This document shows positions 11,836-24,085 of a stretch of DNA of 64,000 nt, in pieces. The stretch spans positions 1 to 64,000 of the forward strand of contig JAJTTP010000033.1 of the NCBI GenBank assembly GCA_023313575.1, written 5' to 3'. The stretch is from Eutypella sp. D-1. Its lineage: Eukaryota > Ascomycota > Sordariomycetes > Xylariales > Diatrypaceae. The notes beneath the pieces were generated by a model. It had not been told where the DNA came from and ran no database searches. It saw only the letters and a list, made by a program, of their open reading frames with translations. A program made the translations under genes and the position numbers. The stretch's first letter is position 1. Each line of letters starts with the position of its first letter.

Positions 11836-12887
11836 GGCAGCTACTGCCATATACACACATTATTAGTTAGTCTATATTGAAAATATGCCTCGCTTCTTTT
11901 CTCCCCTTATGTCTAACTACTGTTACCTCCTCGCCTTCCCTACCTACCTTTACCTTTTCTTGGCATGCATGGTTTTACGGCGTCCTAGTCTGGGTCTACC
12001 TTACATATTACTGTGAGGGAACGGGCCTTCATTATGAGCCCGGACTAGATAAGAAGTGGCCTTGTCGTTGGCCAAGGCGACTTGAGGAGGGTAAATGCAT
12101 GCGGTTTATTACTACCGAGTGTAAGCGTTCTTATACTCGGTATAGCTCGAGTAACTGGTAAGGGATTAGTGGAGTAAACAGAGATAGGGGTTGAATAACA
12201 AGGTGGCCGGGTTGATTATCCGGGCTGGACCCGAGCCCGAGCGTTGGTTTCAGACCCCGCAACCGTTCTGGCCCGGGCCTCAAACACGACAAAAGATATG
12301 GCCGTCTACGGTGGCCCCCGCACAGGACGAATGCTGGATGAAGGCCGGCGTGAGCCCGTCAGGCAGGTACCCCACGAAGATGTCGTGGGAGTGACTCAAG
12401 GCTGCTTTAGTATCCGCACAAAGTGACATAAAGGATGAAGAGGGTCTGTTATTTATAGGCTGGGTGGTGCCCCTGTCTATTCATATCTTCACTATTACCG
12501 GAATTAAAGGCGATCTGATTCACTACCTATATCCGATATTTTCTCTACGTAAAATAGCCCCATCGAAGTGAGGCTCGCCGTTTTCCCCCGGTTTGAAAAC
12601 TCCTCTTTGAGTCCCTTTGGTACATTGCCATGCCATGTCATGAGCTACTGCCACTACTGCTGCCACCCCCAATATGCAAATCGAATAAACGATCGTGAAA
12701 AAACAAAAAACAAAAAAGCAGCAAACCCTCCCAGCGGACGCCTAGCTTACCCATCAAAATCACCAACGCATTGAGAAGATGGAAGAAAAACGTGATCTCG
12801 TGGCCGAGTGGGGAGGAAGCAAAGCCTGAGAATACATTCGCATGCCGTCCCCGAGGAGCAGAGCAGATGTGCCCGCCCCATGTGCAC

Positions 12888-12908
12888 AACGTAACGTAAC
12901 GTAACGTA
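12888..12908. repeat. GTAAC pentamer tandem
   Basis: Four successive copies of a GTAAC/ACGTA unit in the 3' flank of the pseudouridine synthase gene. Confidence 0.75.
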
Positions 12909-13055
12909 GAGACTGAGAGACGGAGATTCATGATGAATCACGCGCGCCCAGATCGACAGGCACCCCGTGCATGGGTAAACTGCCATAAGTCTAATCAGTC
13001 GTACCTAAGAGCCGCCACTCTCCTCCTTTCCCAAACCCAGACGTAGTGGACGTAG

Positions 13056-14683
13056 TTAGGTTGAATGGTTCGGAGCGACAGGCCCGTCATCGTCGAAGCC
13101 GTGCCAGGACTCCTCGTCCGTCTCCCTAGAGCGCCCGGGGTTTGACGACGATGGCCCCGCCACGGCGGCAATCGGAGCATTCGCCGGCGTTTCTGTCGTG
13201 TCCCGGACCCCCTCCGCGACGTTCTGCGGGACGACGGGCCCCCGGTGTTCTCGAGCCGGTTTCTCCTCGGCCGGCGATGTCGCGTTGGCCGGGGCTTCGC
13301 GGCTCTCACGAGGAGGTGCTTTCTCCGATGATGGTTTGTTGTCTCGCGAATTTGGGTTCGGGGCGGCTCGTAGCGCCGGCTGGGTGCCTTTCTGCGGTTG
13401 GCTGTTCCACAGATCCAGCATATCCTTGAGCTTGGGGGCCCACACCTCTTCGCCCTTCTCGAGGTCCGAGAACTCGAGGCAGTTAGGTGACGCTAAGACG
13501 AAGTCGCCCTGCCGACTCCTGCAGAGCTCCGCCATCATCGCGGCGGACCCGACCTTCATGCCGATATCGTGGCAGAAACTGCGGACGTAAAAGCCAGAGG
13601 TCACTGTCATCCGGATCCGCGCGGCGGGCGGTCCCTTGTCGTCCCAGGGTGGGGGCGTGTTGGGGTCCGGAGGGGGTGGGATCAGGTTAGAGCCCTTGCC
13701 GGGCTTAGGCGACGGGGGCGGCAGGTCGCCCAGGGCACCCGACATCAGAGGCACGTCCTGTGTCTTCTTCCGGCGCTTGTTGACCTTGTCGTACACGAGG
13801 GCGTCGACGGTCTCGTCGGCTTTCCGCTTAAAGTTCTCGTGGGCCTTCAGCGCCTTGGTCTCCTCTTCCTCTTCCTCCGGGGTGAGCTTCTTGGAAGTCA
13901 TCTGCTGGTTCTCAATCTTCCAGACCTGTTCGGCGAAATTGCGTTCAAAGGTGGTGGCCTCCTCGGCGGGCCAGCGATGGTTGTGGGTGCCAGGCTCGTA
14001 CCATTCGACCAGTTCTAGATCGGTGACTTCGACTTCCCTGGTGGCAATCTCTCGTGGGATGGGCTTCCCCTCCCGGGCGTACTCGTACAGCGGCTTGCCT
14101 TCCATCTTGAGAGCGGAGTACAGCGGGGGCATTTGCTGATACTTGCCACTGAAGGACTTCAGAGCTTCCTCGACCATGGGGCGGGATACGTGGTCGTAGG
14201 CGGTCTTCTTCAGAATCTTTCCGACCCGATCGTAGGTATCGGTGCTGGCGCCAAACAGGACGACGGTCTCGTAGGTCTTGGTGCAGTCGAGGAAAGACTG
14301 GAGTGATTTGGTACCCTTTCCAACACCGAGAAGAAGAACACCGGTGGCGAGGGGATCCAAGGTACCGCCGTGGCCCATCTTGACGCGGATATCGTTCTTA
14401 CCGAAACCACGCTTCCTTCTTTTGGTGTTGGATTCCTGGGATCGGTTGGCGATCTCCTGATCTAGCATAGGTTTGAACATGGCGGAAGACTTGAAGTGGT
14501 GTTGGCAATCGCGAATGACCTGAGCGGAGCTCATACCCATGGGCTTGTTGATGGCTACATAGTTGGTAGGAAAAGAACATTGTGTTAGTGGAAAGAGTGG
14601 AAAGAGTGGAAAGAAAAAAGAGGTGCTGTGTTGTCAGTTATCCTACCGAAAACGCCGTCTAAAACGGGACTGGATTCTGCCAT
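13056..14683 (-). CDS. PUS4: tRNA pseudouridine-55 synthase (TruB family, Pus4)
   Basis: Makes the conserved pseudouridine of the T-loop (position 55) in cytosolic and mitochondrial tRNAs. The predicted protein is 511 aa in two exons (14683-14647 and 14554-13056); the 37-nt first exon gives MAESSPVLDGVF and joins in phase to AINKPMGMSSAQV. This is the TruB N-terminal motif, which confirms the start. The catalytic aspartate is Asp79 in GHGGTLDPLATGVLLLG. Further TruB motifs are visible (TKTYETVVLFG, QMPPLYSALKMEGKPLYEYAREG, SGFYVRSFCHDIG). A charged and proline-rich insert of about 130 residues splits the core, as in fungal Pus4, and a disordered Pro/Ser/Glu-rich tail of about 130 residues follows the LEFSDLEKGEEVW segment. 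Confidence 0.93.
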
Positions 14684-15685
14684 GGCGACGAATCTGGAAA
14701 GAAGTTGGGATACTTTCATTCAAAAAAGAGAGGCGGCTGACGATGCCGGGGCGGAGGAAAGATAAAAAGATAGAAAGACAGAGAGAAGAGAGAAGAAGAG
14801 AAGGAAAAGGAACCTTCAAGATGGAAAGGTCATCAAGAGGCGGGAGTTTGCGCAATGCGACTTGGGGAGAAGGGGGAAGGGGGAAGGGGAGGAGGAGTAT
14901 GTAAATAGTTATGAAAAAGAGACGGCAGAAATGTCAGAAGGTAAAAAAAAAAAAAGACAAAAAAAAAGTTCTACAATAGTAAGTACCTACCTAGGTAGTT
15001 TGTCCTGCCCGCAAGCCCGGGGTGCCCCACCTGTAAAGCAGCTGAAGTGGATTCCCAAGCAGATGCGCCAGCTTATCGATTGGTTACTAGAGCTCTTAAG
15101 TAGGTACAAGTACCTAGGCAGCCTGGTATGTATATTTCCAATGCACCCAGGGATCCCATCCCATCCCACCTGCCTTGGATTGAATCTTGAATCCACTAAA
15201 CTCCGAGCCGGGGACGCTGGGATGACGGAGAAGCGGGGCAGATCGCGGGTTGCGCGGGCGGTACGCAGGTACTTCTACGTACGGTCGCGTTATCTGCATA
15301 TGTGGGTGGTTATCTGCCCAGGTGGTTATTTATTCACATGCCTGCAAGCAATTAACACAAGTTTAACTAAAGTGGCTTGCGTGGGTGAAGCGCGTTTCCA
15401 TTTCCGTTTATACTTCTAACCGTGCATGGACTCAGGCACTTAAGCATGTGCATGAGATTCTGCTAGTTCCAAGGTTATTTCTATATCCACCCTACATCCT
15501 CCTTACTATACTTATATTCTTATTCCTTTCCTTCTCTTTACATACTGCTGGGCATATTCATCTTTTAACCAGAACCCGAAACTGAACCGAAACTGAAGCC
15601 ATTCACGACGCACCCCACCCCCCCCTTTCCCCAAAATTCTGAGCCCGTCCTTCTCCCGAACCGTTTCCCGAACTATAACACCACC
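14684..15685. other. Divergent intergenic region
   Basis: Promoter region between PUS4 (minus) and the RFTS-domain gene (plus). It has A-rich tracts around 14940-14970, one TACCTAGGTA site, and a C-rich leader just before the ATG at 15686 (context CCACCATGG). Confidence 0.55.
14988..14997. repeat. TACCTAGGTA palindrome
   Basis: Perfect copy in the PUS4/RFTS-gene divergent promoter; flanks extend it to CTACCTAGGTAG. Confidence 0.8.
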
Positions 15686-16645
15686 ATGGTAGGACGAGGA
15701 CGTCCTCGGAAACGGGCTCCCCCTCCTCCCTCCAAATCGACGCTTTTAAGTATCGACGAGGACAACACCGTCTACCTGAAAGAAACCGACGTTCTTAAAC
15801 CCGTCTCCCCCCGCGTCCATTCCGACGACTGGCCATGTTTTCTCATCAACGAGGCCACCGTATACCATCCCAATGGCTCTATTGCCAACCTACTTCACGT
15901 CTCCCTCGATGGCCCCTTTATTGTGCGCGGATTGCTGATTGTCGAAAAGGATCGCCAACAATTTCGTTAGTCTGCCCAATCCAACCCATAGTATAGTATC
16001 ATGGGATATGTGCCATTTAGGTGACTCTGGATCACTATCTAGATCACTGACTGTGTTCCCTAGTGATCAATCGCCCGGGTCAAACCACGCATGCTTGGAT
16101 TCAAATCCAGAATAGCTTCTCCTTCTCCATCGGCCAAAAGACTGACGATAATTTACAACTTCCTGTCGTATGGGCCAGCGGACAAGCAGGCTGGTTTGAA
16201 ATCGTGCCCTCCGAGAAGTACCGGTCTATGTGCGATACCATCTTTCACGGTATAAATCTTCACTACAGTATACTGGACCAGTACGAAGAGGCTCTGGCGA
16301 GACTGCACAGGAAGAAGAAGAACAGGGACAAGTCGCTCCAGCATGTCGAGCTTCCCCTCGAGGAGGTCCTATTCCAGTACGCCGTCACTGTCGGTGACGC
16401 CATCACCCTGCGCGAGGCATGGCAGCGATGCGCAGACCAGGCCGCCTTTCTGCTCTCCCACCTTCCCAAAGAACTAGCATTTCATCGCTGGCTCACCCAA
16501 CAACACCCAGATATCGCCAAGAAAGTAGCCCTGAGCGAGCAGCAAGACCGATCCACGACGAAAATAGCACCCGAATCCATTCACCCAGCGCTTCAAGCGA
16601 CGTCCGATTCGTTCGAAATCCCCGACCGAACCTCGAAACAGCACG

Positions 16646-16684
<39 letters not shown>

Positions 16685-18199
16685 TTACTACTACGGGCGG
16701 CACCTCTACACAAAGTGCACAAAGGAGTATGCGGAGTAGTGAGGCAGCCAGAAGCGAATCGGTCGACGTACGGAGCGATGGGCAACGGAGTGATAGGCAA
16801 CAAAGCTCTAATGGCAGGGCTACGAAGTCGAAGAGGGTCTCCCCGACTGATGTTCCGCCTACGAAGCCCGATATCGAAATGCCAGACGCTTCGGCCAGGA
16901 TGCCTTCCAGCTCCCGGGCGCCAGACGACAGCCGCGGCCTGCCGGTACTTCTCGACACGCTGGAGGAAATCCGGGAGTCAATACTGCGAGAGATGAGGGG
17001 AGGCAAGAACAAGAAGCACCCGGACCAGCTATCGCCAAGCTCGTTACAATACAAGGTATACCTCGCCTGCAGGATCAAGAGCCGATGGGGTGCCCCAGAA
17101 CTATGCCGATATTTTGCACAAGATCTGGTGCGCGAACTCGGCCCACATTGGCACCAGAGCGAATTTTATCAGTGGGTTCGGGAGAATGCTGGGTCCAAGA
17201 CTCCATTCGAGCACAGCTCGGAAGAGGAATGCCTGGGCCTCGTGAGAAGGAACTCGAAAAAGCCGAAAGCCACCACGGAAGCCACCACGGAAGCCTCGGG
17301 TAGCTTCAAGCAGAGGGTCAAGCAGTTGGGAGGAAATCACTGGGAGACACCACCAGAACCTGCGGGGAAGCAACCTCCGAGGAAAAGGGGGCGTCCCAGC
17401 GGCAAGTCGGCGAGTCTGCGTCCCTCTCTAGGCAATAAGAAGCGTCCGCGCGAAGACGAAGGCGACGACGAGGACGGTAGCGAGATGGATATAGACGAAA
17501 TTGACCCGTCCAAGAAAACAGCCAAGAAGTCGAAGTATTTCTCCGATGACAACGGTGACGAAGATGACGTGGATGACGCGGGAGCCTCGTCCGCTGCGGA
17601 AGACGACGACGACGATGATGATATTGATGATGATGATAATGAACAAGGGGGAGCCACGGACAGCGGGTCAGGCTCGCGCCTTGTTCTTCGGGCCGAGAAA
17701 CTTCCATCAACGACACCAAAAGGGCCGAACGGGACGTGGACGTGCGAGGAACCCGGGTGCGGGCACGTGGTGCGCGCGGCGGACGAGAAGGACGGACAGA
17801 ACCTCATCCGCGCGCACTACGAGGAGCACGAGCAAGAGGCACGCGACGAGTCGGAAGCTGCGGCCCTGAAGCGCGTCAATCTTGCCAAGCAGGAAGCTGG
17901 CAGGAACATGCCTATTGAGTATGTCTTCCCCCCTCTCCCCCCCCTCCCCCTTCCGCCGTTCCATTTCTTCATAACTTGTCTCTCAAGGGCGCTTGCCTTG
18001 CTACTCCTGATGCTATGCTATCTATATCACTTTTAAGATCCTATACCGTAAGTAGCCGACGGACGCCATCTGACGATATGCTTGCAGTCACCTCCTGGAG
18101 AAGATCCGTAAAATGGGCGATAAGGCACAGCACCGTGATGAGCGAGGGTTGAACGGACAAACTCCCCCGCAGCCTATCAAGCGGACCCTGTTAGTCTAG
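15686..18199 (+). CDS. RFTS (DNMT1 replication-foci) domain protein, Raf2-like
   Basis: Predicted 748-aa nuclear protein in three exons (15686-15965, 16064-17918, 18088-18199); introns start GTTAGT and GTATGT. Residues about 45-215 match the replication-foci targeting (RFTS) domain: DDWPCFLINEATVYHPNG, ANLLHVSLDGPFIVRG, VVWASGQAGWFEIVPSEKYR, then the HYSILDQYEEAL helix. There is no cytosine methyltransferase domain. The middle is low-complexity, with a Thr run and long Lys-rich and Asp/Glu-rich stretches. A zinc-finger-like motif lies near the C-terminus: Cys654, Cys659, His678, His682. RFTS plus a zinc finger without a methyltransferase is the arrangement known from fission-yeast Raf2, a subunit of the Clr4-Cul4 histone H3K9 methylation complex. 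A heterochromatin role is therefore likely but inferred. Confidence 0.85.
16648..16692 (+). repeat. ACT trinucleotide repeat in coding sequence
   Basis: Twelve ACT codons, one ATT, then two ACT and one ACG encode a run of twelve Thr, Ile and three Thr in the RFTS-domain protein. Likely length-variable. Confidence 0.9.
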
Positions 18200-19146
18200 T
18201 CGGCATCGGCATCGGCCGAACGTATTCGGCGGGGTTAGAGTTATCATGAAGCACGGCGACACAACGATACAGCGACGATTACGGAATGACAAGCTCGGCT
18301 CGGCTCGTCTCCCCTCAGCGGCAGGGGCCGGGGGGGGGGGGTTCATTTTCGGAGTGTGGTATTTCCAGACGTCTAATCTGGACGGCGGAAACGCGTACTC
18401 GCACGCGCCGCTACATGAGACAGAGAGACGGGATAGGGGAGGGGGAATGAATGAATGAGTGTATTGCATTGCCGACTCCAACTAGTTTACTTTGCTGGTT
18501 ATTACTCGGCTGACTCTTCCTGAATCCTGTATAGTTTAGTACGGTGTATGCGTCACGATCGGAACGGACGGGGAACTTGGAACAGGGCACAGGCACAGGC
18601 ACAGGCACAGCGAGCAAATCACTAGTTAGGGACGGACTGAAACTGCGATACCCCCTCTGGCTACTTAAGTAATCAGGTATGTAGGTAATTAATTGACTTG
18701 ATTGACTACCTACGTTGGAAGTGATTTTTGACTGCTTTCGTTACATTTTGAGTCCATGACTGTAGGATTTCATCTAGACAGTGACGGATATGAGTACAGT
18801 ACAGTACAGTGTCCGTTGACTGTGTGGAGTCAAGATAAGAAATTGATTTGATAAGGCACCTACCTACCTACCATCTTTTTTTTTAATCCGGTTGAAGTTT
18901 CCGTCTTCTGGGGCATCCTTATAACAATAGGTAACCTATAACGCCCCTCTTTCTCCCTCTTTCTCCCTCTTCTTCTTCTTCTTCTTCTTCTTCTTTATCT
19001 TTTTTGTCTCCAATCCATATTCAAGTCCTTAATCCAATTCACGGATCAACTCATCGCCTACAACCTTGGAAGAAGATCGAAGCGCAAAAAACCATCAAAC
19101 ACCCCAGCCCAGGCGCATACAACAACAACAATAAACGAACGACGAC
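18200..19146. other. Intergenic, simple repeats
   Basis: Contains a tandem GGCACA hexamer near 18584-18608, runs of CTAC/GTAG around 18680 and 18856, and a TTC repeat at about 18970-18994 in the pyrimidine-rich leader of the next gene. No gene is seen. Confidence 0.5.
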
Positions 19147-19979
19147 ATGGCAAAGGACAGGGCGGGCAAGCCACACAAGGACGGCGCAGCGAAGGAGAAG
19201 AAGCGGGAGAAGAAGGTGTCGAGGGATGGAGTAGAAAAGAGCAGCAAGAAGGAGAAAAAGGCGAGGCGAGCGCTGACTCCTTCAAGCTCTGAGGATGAAT
19301 CTGATGGTCCTGAAGGAGCTCCTCTAGTAGAACCTGTGGGTTTCTTTCCTTTCCTTTCCCCCCTTACTATCTAGCTCATGCTGACATTCGCCTCTAGGAG
19401 GAGGTCATTGCCTTGGAGACGAAGGAGAAGAAGGAAAGGAAGAAGGACAAGAAAGACAAGAAGGACAAAAAGAAATCAAAGAACGACGAGACCTCACAAC
19501 CAGCCGAGGAATCAGCCGAGGAACCAGTCGAGGAGGCACCGCCCCTATTCATGATCGACACGAAGCCCACGCCCGTGAACCACGACACAACAATGCGCGA
19601 CACCGAACTCGAAGGAGTGGACAAGAAGCCGAACAGCTACAACGCGCCACCGAGCGGGATGAACCGGCAAGCGCGGCGACGCCTGAAGCTAATCGAGCGG
19701 CAGCGGGAGGTGATCCAGAAGAAGCTCGGGGAAGCCGCGGGCGCGGACGAGGTGCAGACGGCGCTGGACGAGTGGGTAGCGACGTACGACGCGAAAGCCG
19801 CGGCGCGCGAGGAGAAGCAGCGTGTGCGCAAGGAGAAGGAGGCCGCGCGGCTCAAGAAGAAGAATGGCAAGATCCTCACCGGACGCGCGCTCAAGGAGCG
19901 CAAGAAGCAGATCGCTACCGTCGATAAGAAGGCCGCGCGTCGCGAGAAGCAGAAGGGTGGGATCTCCAAGCAGGCCTGA
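19147..19979 (+). CDS. Lysine-rich conserved-type protein, function unknown
   Basis: Predicted 256-aa protein in two exons (19147-19335 and 19398-19979); the intron starts GTGGGT, a weak donor, and ends CTCTAG, and it keeps the frame. Both exons are dominated by Lys, Glu, Arg and Asp, with KKDKKDKKDKKKSK-type basic runs, an acidic serine patch (SSSEDESD) and a long predicted helix (RQARRRLKLIERQREVIQKK). A mildly conserved-looking segment is PPSGMNRQARRRLK to VQTALDEWVATYDAKAAARE. The composition suits a nucleolar or RNA-binding protein, but I recognise no family and assign no function. Confidence 0.75.
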
Positions 19980-20668
19980 AAGGGGCGCGCTGTCTAGTCT
20001 TAGTGTTCTATTGCTGACGACTGATCGGCGGTGGTGAAGGACCGACCGGTTGGAGGGGGGGACGAGGAGGGTGAGGGTTGAGGGTACGATACTATTATCT
20101 GCTTCCTTCGTGCTTTTTGGCGTTCGGCTGCTGTTTGGAGCGTGGAATATCTACCCACTTGTTATTTCTTTCCTCCCTCCCTCACTTCCCTTGCTAGGGT
20201 GTACGTGCGCACAGAACCTATGAATGAACCAAATCCATGGTCGCTTGCTGCTTCTGGCACGGGGGGTCTACGTATACATAATCATGGCCCAGGAGCACCG
20301 GCACCCTCAACCCAAGCCTACCCTACTCGGTCCGTATGCTCGTATGTATACGAGCAATTTCCCAAGGTGACGGTAGCGGTGGCTGGCATTTCCCACGGAA
20401 TAGTGCGACGCAGTTAGCTTAGTCCAGTGCTGCTATATATGCCTACTAGGAACTCTAGGAATCATCCTGACCCGGCCCTCCAATTATGGTGCAAGAATTG
20501 TCTAATATATGTGTGCGTTTGTGTGTGTTTATCTGTGTGTAGATGTGCGTGCATTTACATACACGCCTGATTTGCCTCGTAAGCAGCTCCGTAATCGTAC
20601 ACACCCGCGCCATCTCGTACAGAGAGAGACAAAGAGAGAGGGGGGAAGGAAAATCGCGAATCTCAACC
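19980..20668. other. Convergent 3' region
   Basis: Holds the 3' ends of two convergent genes. It contains a GT-rich stretch at about 20505-20555 and an AG-rich stretch at about 20620-20650; no gene is seen. Confidence 0.55.
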
Positions 20669-21340
20669 TCAAGGCTTCTTATTCTTCTCTTCCTCCTTCT
20701 CTCTCGCCTCAGCAGCAGCCTTAACCTCCGCATCCTGCGCCGCCTCCTCCTTTTTGCGGGCCGAATTCCAGACCTCGGAGATCTGATCGGCAATGAGACC
20801 CCAGTATCCGGAGCCACCATCACGAAGGGCCTCCTTCTCGCGACGCCGGCGCTCCTCTATCCAGTCATCGCCCTGGTCGCCCATCCAGAGGGCTTCCAGA
20901 GTACCCCTCTCATCCTTCTTCTTCTTCTCCATCTCCTGCACCATCGCGCCATCTTTCCTGGCACGAGCCTCGCGCTCGCGTCGCAGAAGTTCCTGCGTCC
21001 GCTGCGCGCCCTCGGGAAGCTCGGATCCCGTGAGAGCTTGCATGCGCGCGTTGAACCGCTGCCCGAAGGACCGCCCGCTGTAGTCGTGCGCGAGCTGGTT
21101 GATGCCCCAGATGGCGATCCCGCCTAGCACGAGTTGCCGCCAGTCGAGGCGGCGTGGGGGTAGGAAGAGTGAGCCTAGCGCGAGCGGCGTTACGCCCAGC
21201 GCGGCGTTGTGCACGAGTGGGTTTTCGTATTTTGATGGTGGTTTCTCTGGATTGCTGTTGCTTGTGGCTGTTGGTGTCGTCGCTGTCCCCGTCCCCGTCC
21301 CCGTCCCCGCCCCCGCTGGCGGAGGAGTCGGGTTCGCCAT
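20669..21340 (-). CDS. Small membrane protein (fungal rhomboid-like family name, uncertain)
   Basis: Single-exon 223-aa protein. A Pro/Gly/Thr low-complexity start is followed by two hydrophobic segments at about residues 48-63 (ALGVTPLALGSLFLPP) and 70-85 (LVLGGIAIWGINQLA). Next come the motif HDYSGRSFGQRFNARM and a long charged C-terminal helix rich in Glu, Lys and Arg. The PPRRLD ... LA..YSGRS pattern recalls small fungal proteins that databases often label rhomboid family membrane protein, but the rhomboid catalytic Ser/His motifs are absent, so no protease activity should be assumed. Location is probably an internal membrane. Confidence 0.72.
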   Translation of the reverse strand: MANPTPPPAGAGTGTGTGTATTPTATSNSNPEKPPSKYENPLVHNAALGVTPLALGSLFLPPRRLDWRQLVLGGIAIWGINQLAHDYSGRSFGQRFNARMQALTGSELPEGAQRTQELLRREREARARKDGAMVQEMEKKKKDERGTLEALWMGDQGDDWIEERRRREKEALRDGGSGYWGLIADQISEVWNSARKKEEAAQDAEVKAAAEAREKEEEKNKKP

Positions 21341-21670
21341 TATGGCACTGTGTGGGTGTGGGTGATGGCCCGGGATCAGGTGGGTGGTGAATAGCGCGGG
21401 GTGGTCTTCTTACCAGCGATGCTGATGCTATATCCGTAGGTCCTCGGGTGTCGTGCTCAGAATGGGATACAAAGTGATAAAGCTTCCAGTTCGGTGCAGT
21501 ATGTAGATGTCATGTCATCGTTCAAAGTTGAGAGCTTCAGGTCGTTTCCTTATCTTTATCCTTATCCTGTCCTTATCGATATGCGGGGACTTATGTAGCG
21601 AACAGGCTCACCTACAATTTTTTCTTCCTTAGTTGACCAATGGACCGCTATGAACTCAATTGACCAATCC

Positions 21671-21902
21671 TACCTAGGTACTTTAGAGCATTACTTACCT
21701 AGTGCAAGCTCTCTTCACCTGCTACTGTTGTACATAGAGCTACCCAGCTACCTTCAACTTCTACTCTTCAGAGATATTGTCAGCTATAGACGGGAGATAT
21801 GCGTGCACGGGATCTTGGGGTATAGGTGTATCACCTAACTCGGTAGACCATGCATTCGTCTTGCCGTTCGGGGCGTTGCATACAATACTACCTACCTAGG
21901 TA
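21671..21902. repeat. Two TACCTAGGTA palindromes
   Basis: Perfect copies at 21671-21680 and 21893-21902, about 220 bp apart, 330-560 bp upstream of the membrane-protein start codon. Confidence 0.8.
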
Positions 21903-24060
21903 ACTACCCACATACACCATCAAGGTACCTAGATAACCTCCCGTAAGAAAAAGTTGCTAGATCTAGTTCTTCGGAATATCTACGGTAGAGGCCGAGTCCG
22001 GGTAGCCACATGTCGTCCTACAAGGAGCAACGCCGACATACACAGCAGAAAACCACAACCAACTACCTATTGCAAGCCTTGGTTGGGGTTTCTGCAAGAA
22101 ATCCAAATTTCTCTCTCTCCGCAACATCGTCATCGTAAGTCGTGGAAACACGCGGGGTTGCCTCAAAACTACTACTTATTTTCCTTGTATCATTCTTCGG
22201 CGATGGCCGAGCTGCGCCTCAATGCTGGGGGGGGGGCCGGGTTACTGGGGAAGTTGCCGGATCGGGGGGCTTATACGCTACCTAAGTGCTGCTGCTGCAC
22301 TGCTGCACTACTGCACTGCGCTGCGCTGGCGGCCGTCATCATCACCAAGATACCGCTACTAGCTCAGCCACCCCGCCTGATAACTATGGGGCCGCATGCC
22401 GGCGTGCCCCCAACCCGCACCCAAAAATGTTGAAAATCCCCACGATCGAGGGTTTCGGGGAGGCCGCAAAAGTCGGGACGGGAGTTTTTTTGGCTTAATT
22501 CTTTTTCCCGGCCCTGTCCACACTCTTCCTTAATCAGTGGGTCTAAATAAGAGCCACGACCACGAGGCAGAACCCCTAAGTGGGGCCGATCCCGTCCGCA
22601 AGGCAGATTTTAATCTTGCGCGCGGGAGCCTATGAGGAAGGGTACGTACGTCTCTTTCCATTTCTCGAGTTGACCCGGTCCGGCGTACATCGGTGCTCGG
22701 AAGATCCCGACCGCCGTTGCCGCCGCCGCTGCCGCTACTAACGGAACAACAAGTGCTTTGACGATTCCCTTGGCAATACTATCACATGCGTGTGCACGTA
22801 CGTCTGTAGCTATGTACATATGTACATAGGGGGCGGGGGGGTATATGTAAGTGCTTACAGATATCATGTACTTTCTGTATAACAGCCCTAGTGTCGCGAT
22901 TGTTGTGCGAACCATCTTCCAGTCCATTCGGGATTGATACTGCCGGGAGGTCATGTCACTTCAAATGTTAAGCATGCTAAGCATGTGGAAAGCTATGGAC
23001 TTAAGATACTTGGGGGGCAAAAGAGCCCAATGACATGCCCCTTACCTACGACAGGAATGTGGTGGACTGTGGTGCAGCGCGGGTAGTTTGGCTTTTTTTT
23101 TTTTCCACTTTTGTTTCCTCCTATTAATTATTTTTATCCATCGGAGGCCCGCGTCTTGGTCATGATCTTGCTAATCCGGCTGGAGACGCAGTAAGCGCCT
23201 TCAGTCCTGGGATCCCGACCATCCCCAATTCCTTACTCCCCTATCCACCTAAGATATGTATAATACACCACACATATTGCCCTATCGAGTAGGGATCATG
23301 TACGACTCTGCCGACCCCGAGTTACACAGGCTTGACAGGGGCTACCTAAGCGAAACATGGTGTTGTACCTACTCACTACCACTTATCAACCGCCCGCCTG
23401 TCTGCCAGTCTCTTTGCTTGCCTGGGTATCTATCTGACAGACAGGTTGGTGAAACGCGAGATGGACCGGGGAAGGGTGACAAGGGAAAGAGAAGGGGTTA
23501 TTGGTCATACGTACATACGCGTTAGCATGTTATGGATCGTGGGACGGATTTCTTGTCGTGACTAGAGAGGAATAATATTCCAAAAAATGACACATGATCG
23601 TGTGTGCGTGTCTGTCAACTCGGTCTACCCCTCTTAGATCATTTAGGTCTGACTCTATTCACACACACTCCATCTCCATGGAACCACGAATCACCCTGAA
23701 TCATAGATCATCTGCATATCAAGTACGGTGAAATTCTATAGCAGGAGTCATTTTGGGGTATTCGGAAGTCAGTCCCGCGACGGGTACGGAGTCGTCATCT
23801 TCCGGTGGCGATAGCCTCGCTCTTTGCTCTTTCTTCGGTTCCCTCTTTCTCCCGCTGTTTATCTCCATCTCTGTCTCTTCTTTGAATAACGAGTTCCCAT
23901 CGTCAAACGTCCACATTAAGCACTTCTATTCGTCTGTCTGACTCAGACGGGCAACCACCTCGGCGCGGCATCAGCTGCTGCAGCATCTAGCACAGATGTC
24001 ACACCGCGAGACGGAGAGTAAGAGATAGCTATATACACCTTATAATGGTTATGCGATCAT

Positions 24061-24085
24061 GATGCGATGCGATGCGATGCGATGC
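24061..24085. repeat. GATGC pentamer tandem
   Basis: Five perfect GATGC units followed by one GACGC, in non-coding DNA. Confidence 0.85.

Larger units (their letters stand above)
10766..13055. other. Intergenic, gene debris and simple repeats
   Basis: No supported gene. Notable items are open frames without recognised domains at 10967-11188 (plus) and 11388-11149 (minus), a GGGCC/CCATTGG reiterated patch at about 11655-11720, a 49-codon minus-strand ATG frame at 12429-12280, and the tandem pentamer near 12.9 kb. Confidence 0.45.

Noticed and set aside
12280..12429. 49-codon minus-strand ATG frame (MSLCADTKAALSHSHDIF...)
   Set aside because: Looks protein-like in composition but is short, isolated and unrecognised.
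13142..14139. Long plus-strand frames opposite PUS4, and similar long frames opposite the F-box-like, POL31 and Clr5 genes
   Set aside because: Antisense shadows of GC-rich coding sequence; the real strands carry conserved motifs.
22610..22954. 114-codon minus-strand frame with an alanine-rich stretch
   Set aside because: Low-complexity, no domain, and surrounded by repeats; probably chance.
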